Both the position numbers and the translations under genes were made by a program. The notes under the pieces are model-generated. The model made no database searches. It was not told where the DNA came from and was given only the letters and a program-made list of their open reading frames with translations. DNA of 17,269 bases from Candidatus Omnitrophota bacterium (GTDB lineage: Bacteria > Ratteibacteria > UBA8468 > B48-G9 > DSTR01): positions 1 through 17,269 of the forward strand of contig JAMWDF010000030.1 in the NCBI GenBank assembly GCA_023818865.1, in the 5' to 3' direction. Shown here in pieces: positions 14,849-17,269 of this stretch (the first letter of the stretch is position 1; each line of letters starts with the position of its first letter).

Positions 14849-15943
14849 TTAACCTCCGGCTAATTTTTCCTGGAGAAAAGAGAGATAGAAGCGGTAGTTC
14901 TCCAGATTAATGTCTGAAGAAACAGAATGGTCAATCCTGGGGATATAACCTCCTTCCTGTATTACTGGCAGTTTACTTTCAATCTCCCTGCGAATGGCTG
15001 GCTGTCCTTTAGCCAGAGAGCGTTTATCTATTCCCCCGAGCATTTTTATTCGCCGGCCAAACTTCTTCCTGAGGACAAGCGGCTCCATCCCGGCGGCTAC
15101 TTCGCAGGGCCAGAAACAGTCAATTCCGGATTCAAGCAAATCTTTAAGCAGGGGTAAAAGACAACCATCGCTGTCATACACAAACAAGGAAATTCCGGCT
15201 TCTTTGGCGGCGGTGACCACCTTTTGGTACCTGGGGAAAAAGAACTGGCGAAAAAGAGCGGGTGAAACCAGAGCCCCGGTCTTAAAAGCAATGTCCTCCC
15301 CAAAACCAAGGTAGTCAATTTCCAGGCCTGCTCTGGCGGCTCTTTTGATTCCTTCAAGGCAGAAAAAGTTGATTCTTTCAAATAGTTCGTGGACAAGAGA
15401 AGGGGCATCATAAAAAAGATAACTGGCTGTTTCCACTCCGCTGAGATTACGCAGAATACCATAGTAACACCCGCCATCAAGGAAAAGGAGATAGTCTCGT
15501 TTCTTACCATCAGATTGCCATGTTTTGACCTGCTCAGACCAGTTTATTGGCCAGCGAGCCGTTAGGCTGTCCGGACTAAACTTTTCTTCAACGAGCCGCT
15601 TTAAGTCTGCCGGTGTCTTAACCGGGAAATCAAGCCATTCCGGCATGGTAGTTTGATGCTTATAATCGCGAATAGTCCGGCCATACCGATCAATCTTGAT
15701 TATCCATCCGTCAACTTCTTTAATTACTTGTTCCTGAAAGGGAGGGAAAATTCCAGTCTGGGGTCCAGCGTAGATAAAGTTCAAAGGTTCCAACCCAAAG
15801 TATTCAGCCACCGTTACATTTTCTGGCAGTCCCTGTTTTCGCCAGGTCTGGAGGGTAGTTAACCAAACCGGTTCGGGATAAATCGGTGGATGGTCGCAAG
15901 GCAAGAATTTAAGGGTGCGAATAAATCTTTCCCGGTTGTTCAT
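14849..15943 (-). CDS. Uroporphyrinogen decarboxylase (URO-D)/MtaA superfamily protein
   Basis: A 364-residue TIM-barrel protein. It starts like the superfamily (MNNRERFIRTLKF followed by a CDHPP motif) and carries GFGEDIAFKTGALVSP (213-228), FVYDSDGCLLPLL (254-266), CEVAAGM (280-286), MLGGIDKRSLAKG (301-313) and GGYIPRIDHSV (331-341). The superfamily includes haem-pathway URO-D and corrinoid methyltransferases such as MtaA. This subgroup has DSDG (257-260) where the corrinoid methyltransferases have a His-x-Cys zinc site, so a classical methyltransferase is not supported. True HemE is unlikely too: the conserved N-terminal arginine motif of HemE is not evident and no haem genes are nearby. 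Such members are abundant in uncultured polysaccharide degraders and their reaction is unknown to me. It is first in the operon with uxaC, suggesting a role in sugar-acid or methylated-sugar metabolism. The upstream AAAGAA is a poor ribosome binding site. Confidence 0.82.
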   Translation of the reverse strand: MNNRERFIRTLKFLPCDHPPIYPEPVWLTTLQTWRKQGLPENVTVAEYFGLEPLNFIYAGPQTGIFPPFQEQVIKEVDGWIIKIDRYGRTIRDYKHQTTMPEWLDFPVKTPADLKRLVEEKFSPDSLTARWPINWSEQVKTWQSDGKKRDYLLFLDGGCYYGILRNLSGVETASYLFYDAPSLVHELFERINFFCLEGIKRAARAGLEIDYLGFGEDIAFKTGALVSPALFRQFFFPRYQKVVTAAKEAGISLFVYDSDGCLLPLLKDLLESGIDCFWPCEVAAGMEPLVLRKKFGRRIKMLGGIDKRSLAKGQPAIRREIESKLPVIQEGGYIPRIDHSVSSDINLENYRFYLSFLQEKLAGG

Positions 15944-16005
15944 TTCTTTAGCCGAAAATTTAGTCAGTTACTCAAGTGAAGAAATTTGAGCGGTGATGAC
16001 ACAAT

Positions 16006-16034
16006 ATTATATCCTAGGACCAAAACCCTGTCAG
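16006..16034 (-). promoter_or_regulatory. Strong sigma-70-like promoter for the URO-D-like/uxaC operon
   Basis: On the minus strand CTGACA (16034-16029; one mismatch to TTGACA) and a perfect TATAAT (16011-16006) are separated by 17 bp. The predicted start near 15999 gives a leader of about 55 bases before the ATG at 15943. The boxes lie in the spacer shared with the divergent creatininase-like gene. Confidence 0.65.
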
Positions 16035-16054
16035 ACCCACCAGGAGAGGAAAAG

Positions 16055-16846
16055 ATGAAAGAGCGACGGATTCAATACTTGCGTCCTGAGCAGATTATTC
16101 GGGAAAGAGAAAAAAATTCGTTGGTTTTCTTACCTTTAGGTCCTGTGGAGTGGCACGGTCCTCATCTGCCAATGGGGGTGGATGCCCTCCGGGCAGAGGC
16201 AGCAGCTTTGTTTCTGGCTTCAAGACTTGGTGGTCTTGTTCTGCCCACATTGTTTGTCGGGACTGAAAGAGAACGTTCTGGTGAGATGTTGAGGAATATA
16301 GGTTTTAGCGGCGAAGAATATATTGTCGGCATGGATTTCCCGGCCAATTTGTTAGCCAGCCTTTATTATCGCGAAGAAACCCTGGCAGTGGTGTTGAAAG
16401 ACCTCCTGGAGATGGTGGTTAACCGCTGGTCGTTCAAGAGGGTGGTTTTGGTTAATGGCCATGGCGCCGAGAATCATCTTCAAGTCTTAAGACGACTTCA
16501 AAATGAGTTTAACGCGAGAGGCTCTGGCTGGATATTGCTGGTGATGCCGATGGTGAATTATCCCAATGGTTCCTGGTCTCATGCTACCCTGGAGGAGACA
16601 GCGACGATGATGTTTCTTTATCCTTCCGGGGTGAGGTTAAAGGCTTTGCCCTCATTGCCAGAAAAACTGAAGAATGTCCGGTGGGCAATAGTAGATGATT
16701 CTACCTTTCGGGGTAAGCCAACAGCTGATTTTACGGTCAGAGAAGAGGAAGACCCGAGGTTAGCCAGGAAAATTATCGGGAAGCGACTGTGGAAGATGAC
16801 AACAAGACAATTGACAGCCTTCTTAAAGAGTGAACTGAACCGCTAA
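16055..16846 (+). CDS. Creatininase-family metal-dependent amidohydrolase
   Basis: A 263-residue protein. I start it at ATG 16055 because AGGAGAGGAAAAG precedes it directly, whereas the longer frame from 15986 would cover promoter sequence and has no ribosome binding site. Family landmarks are FLPLGPVEWHGPHLPMGVD (25-43) with metal ligands Glu32, His34 and Asp43, VLVNGHGAENH (131-141) with His136, and WSHATLEETA (174-183) with Glu180/Glu181. The usual motif is HAGxxETS; here it is HATLEETA, a mild variant. Creatininase relatives hydrolyse cyclic or linear amides (creatinine, formamide intermediates such as ArfB, MftE peptide processing). The substrate is unknown here; association with sugar genes in uncultured bacteria is common but unexplained. 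The DegT-family gene follows after 12 bp, so the two are probably co-transcribed. Confidence 0.88.
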   Translation: MKERRIQYLRPEQIIREREKNSLVFLPLGPVEWHGPHLPMGVDALRAEAAALFLASRLGGLVLPTLFVGTERERSGEMLRNIGFSGEEYIVGMDFPANLLASLYYREETLAVVLKDLLEMVVNRWSFKRVVLVNGHGAENHLQVLRRLQNEFNARGSGWILLVMPMVNYPNGSWSHATLEETATMMFLYPSGVRLKALPSLPEKLKNVRWAIVDDSTFRGKPTADFTVREEEDPRLARKIIGKRLWKMTTRQLTAFLKSELNR

Positions 16847-16858
16847 AGGAGGAAAGAA

Positions 16859-16918
16859 ATGGCTGGACCAGAGGCCATTTTTATAGGAAGACAGGAAAAA
16901 AGGAGAACCTTGAAATGA
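16859..16918 (+). pseudogene. Displaced N-terminal segment of the DegT-family aminotransferase (frame-shifted 5' part)
   Basis: ATG 16859 has a perfect AGGAGG (16847-16852) six bases upstream and opens a 19-codon frame, MAGPEAIFIGRQEKRRTLK, ending at TGA 16916-16918. DegT-family proteins of this type normally begin with a MxGPG..xIGEEEKxxVxEVLxSGYLFRYG-like stretch, as I recall. This small frame therefore matches the missing N-terminus of the following gene, whose frame begins MMEKGYLFRYGD. Adding one base near 16915 would join them as ...TLK-x-MEKGYLFRYGD. The break is either a real single-base deletion, a sequencing or assembly error, or a coupled ATGA overlap. Confidence 0.7.
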
Positions 16919-17269
16919 TGGAAAAGGGTTACCTTTTTCGCTACGGTGACCGTTCAGACGGGAAATTTCTGGCAAGAGTGTGGCACCTGGAACAGGCTTT
17001 AGCCAGTTACCTTGGGGTAAAACATGCCTTAGCGGTGAATAGTGGTACTTCGGCTCTTATGGCTGGCCTGGTTGCTCTGGGGATTGGACCAGGAGATGAG
17101 GCCCTGGTGCCCGGGTATACCCTCATAGGTTCCTTTTCTGCGGTCGTTTTTTCTCGGGCTATTCCTATTTTGTGCGAAATAGATGAATCTCTAACGATTG
17201 ATTCCGAAGACGCAGCCAGGAAAATTTCTTCCTTCTTTCTGTCATTTTTCCCGATCCGAAGAAAGCCAG
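16915..17269 (+). CDS. DegT/DnrJ/EryC1/StrS family PLP-dependent sugar aminotransferase, 3' end missing, 5' frameshift
   Basis: The frame runs from ATG 16915 to the right edge, about 118 residues. GYLFRYGDRSDGKFLARVWHLE (5-26), YLGVKHALAVNSGTSAL (32-48), GLVALGIGPGDEALVPGYTL (51-70) and AIPILCEIDESLTIDSEDA (82-100) are hallmarks of the DegT family, which transfers an amino group to keto-sugars or acts as a dehydratase with PLP. The PLP-binding lysine would lie further right. AGGAG at 16901-16905 is nine bases from the ATG, but the better start is ATG 16859 in another frame (separate entry). The last 17 residues (KISSFFLSFFPIRRKP) lack the expected TKAI-P-VHxxG continuation, so a second disruption or poor end quality is possible. 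It follows the creatininase-like gene directly. Its role may be amino-sugar synthesis for a surface glycan, or use of PLP chemistry on a keto-sugar. Confidence 0.8.
   Translation, partial: MMEKGYLFRYGDRSDGKFLARVWHLEQALASYLGVKHALAVNSGTSALMAGLVALGIGPGDEALVPGYTLIGSFSAVVFSRAIPILCEIDESLTIDSEDAARKISSFFLSFFPIRRKP

Noticed and set aside
15097..15510. Minus-strand 137-codon frame inside the URO-D-like gene
   Set aside because: It is an alternative frame of the same strand within a gene with strong family motifs; the product is not protein-like.
14849..15943. Haem-pathway HemE
   Set aside because: The conserved HemE N-terminal motif is not evident, no haem genes are nearby, and the DSDG/GGIDK motifs point to another subgroup.
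1..17269. tRNA, rRNA, CRISPR array, insertion sequence or phage genes
   Set aside because: No tRNA-like T-loop in the long spacer, no regularly spaced repeats, and no transposase, integrase or structural phage motifs in any supported frame.

Overview
This looks like a chromosomal piece from an uncultured, carbohydrate-degrading bacterium. Base composition is near 50% GC by eye, genes are tightly packed, Shine-Dalgarno sites of the AGGAG type are clear, and several products are secreted. The mix of a sugar ABC binding protein, GH4 glycosidase, VCBS propeller, URO-D-like protein, creatininase-like protein and DegT aminotransferase recalls uncultured PVC-superphylum and Omnitrophota-like polysaccharide degraders. 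That placement is inferred from gene content only; there is no rRNA or marker gene here.

Layout, left to right. (1) 1-2527, minus strand: a secreted protein with a CBM9-like C-terminal domain, then a sugar ABC-transporter binding protein that runs off the left edge. (2) 2633-5157, plus strand, diverging from (1): a GH4 NAD-dependent glycosidase, then a seven-bladed FG-GAP/VCBS beta-propeller without a signal peptide. (3) 5154-12390, minus strand: four overlapping genes. In transcription order they are a membrane-anchored clan GH-A glycosidase with a DUF5060-type domain, a secreted DUF2341-PA14-SGNH-like protein, a processive family-2 glycosyltransferase with QxxRW, and a polytopic GT-C-like membrane protein. 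The set resembles a synthase-dependent extracellular polysaccharide system. (4) 12535-13023, plus strand: a TlpA-like secreted thioredoxin diverging from (3). The spacer holds paired promoters built on a TGGCAA-N5-TTGCCA palindrome that also fits a sigma-54 -24/-12 element. (5) 13024-13373: a convergent intergenic region with hairpins and a very basic small reading frame. (6) 13374-15943, minus strand: a URO-D family protein, then uronate isomerase UxaC. (7) 16055-17269, plus strand: a creatininase-family protein, then a DegT-family aminotransferase whose start is split by an apparent frameshift and which runs off the right edge.

How the genes may work together: blocks 1, 2 and 6 fit uptake of an oligosaccharide, intracellular cleavage by GH4 and isomerisation of released glucuronate or galacturonate by UxaC. 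Block 3 is the least ordinary part and may make, trim or display an extracellular glycan. No tRNA, rRNA, CRISPR array or insertion sequence was seen.
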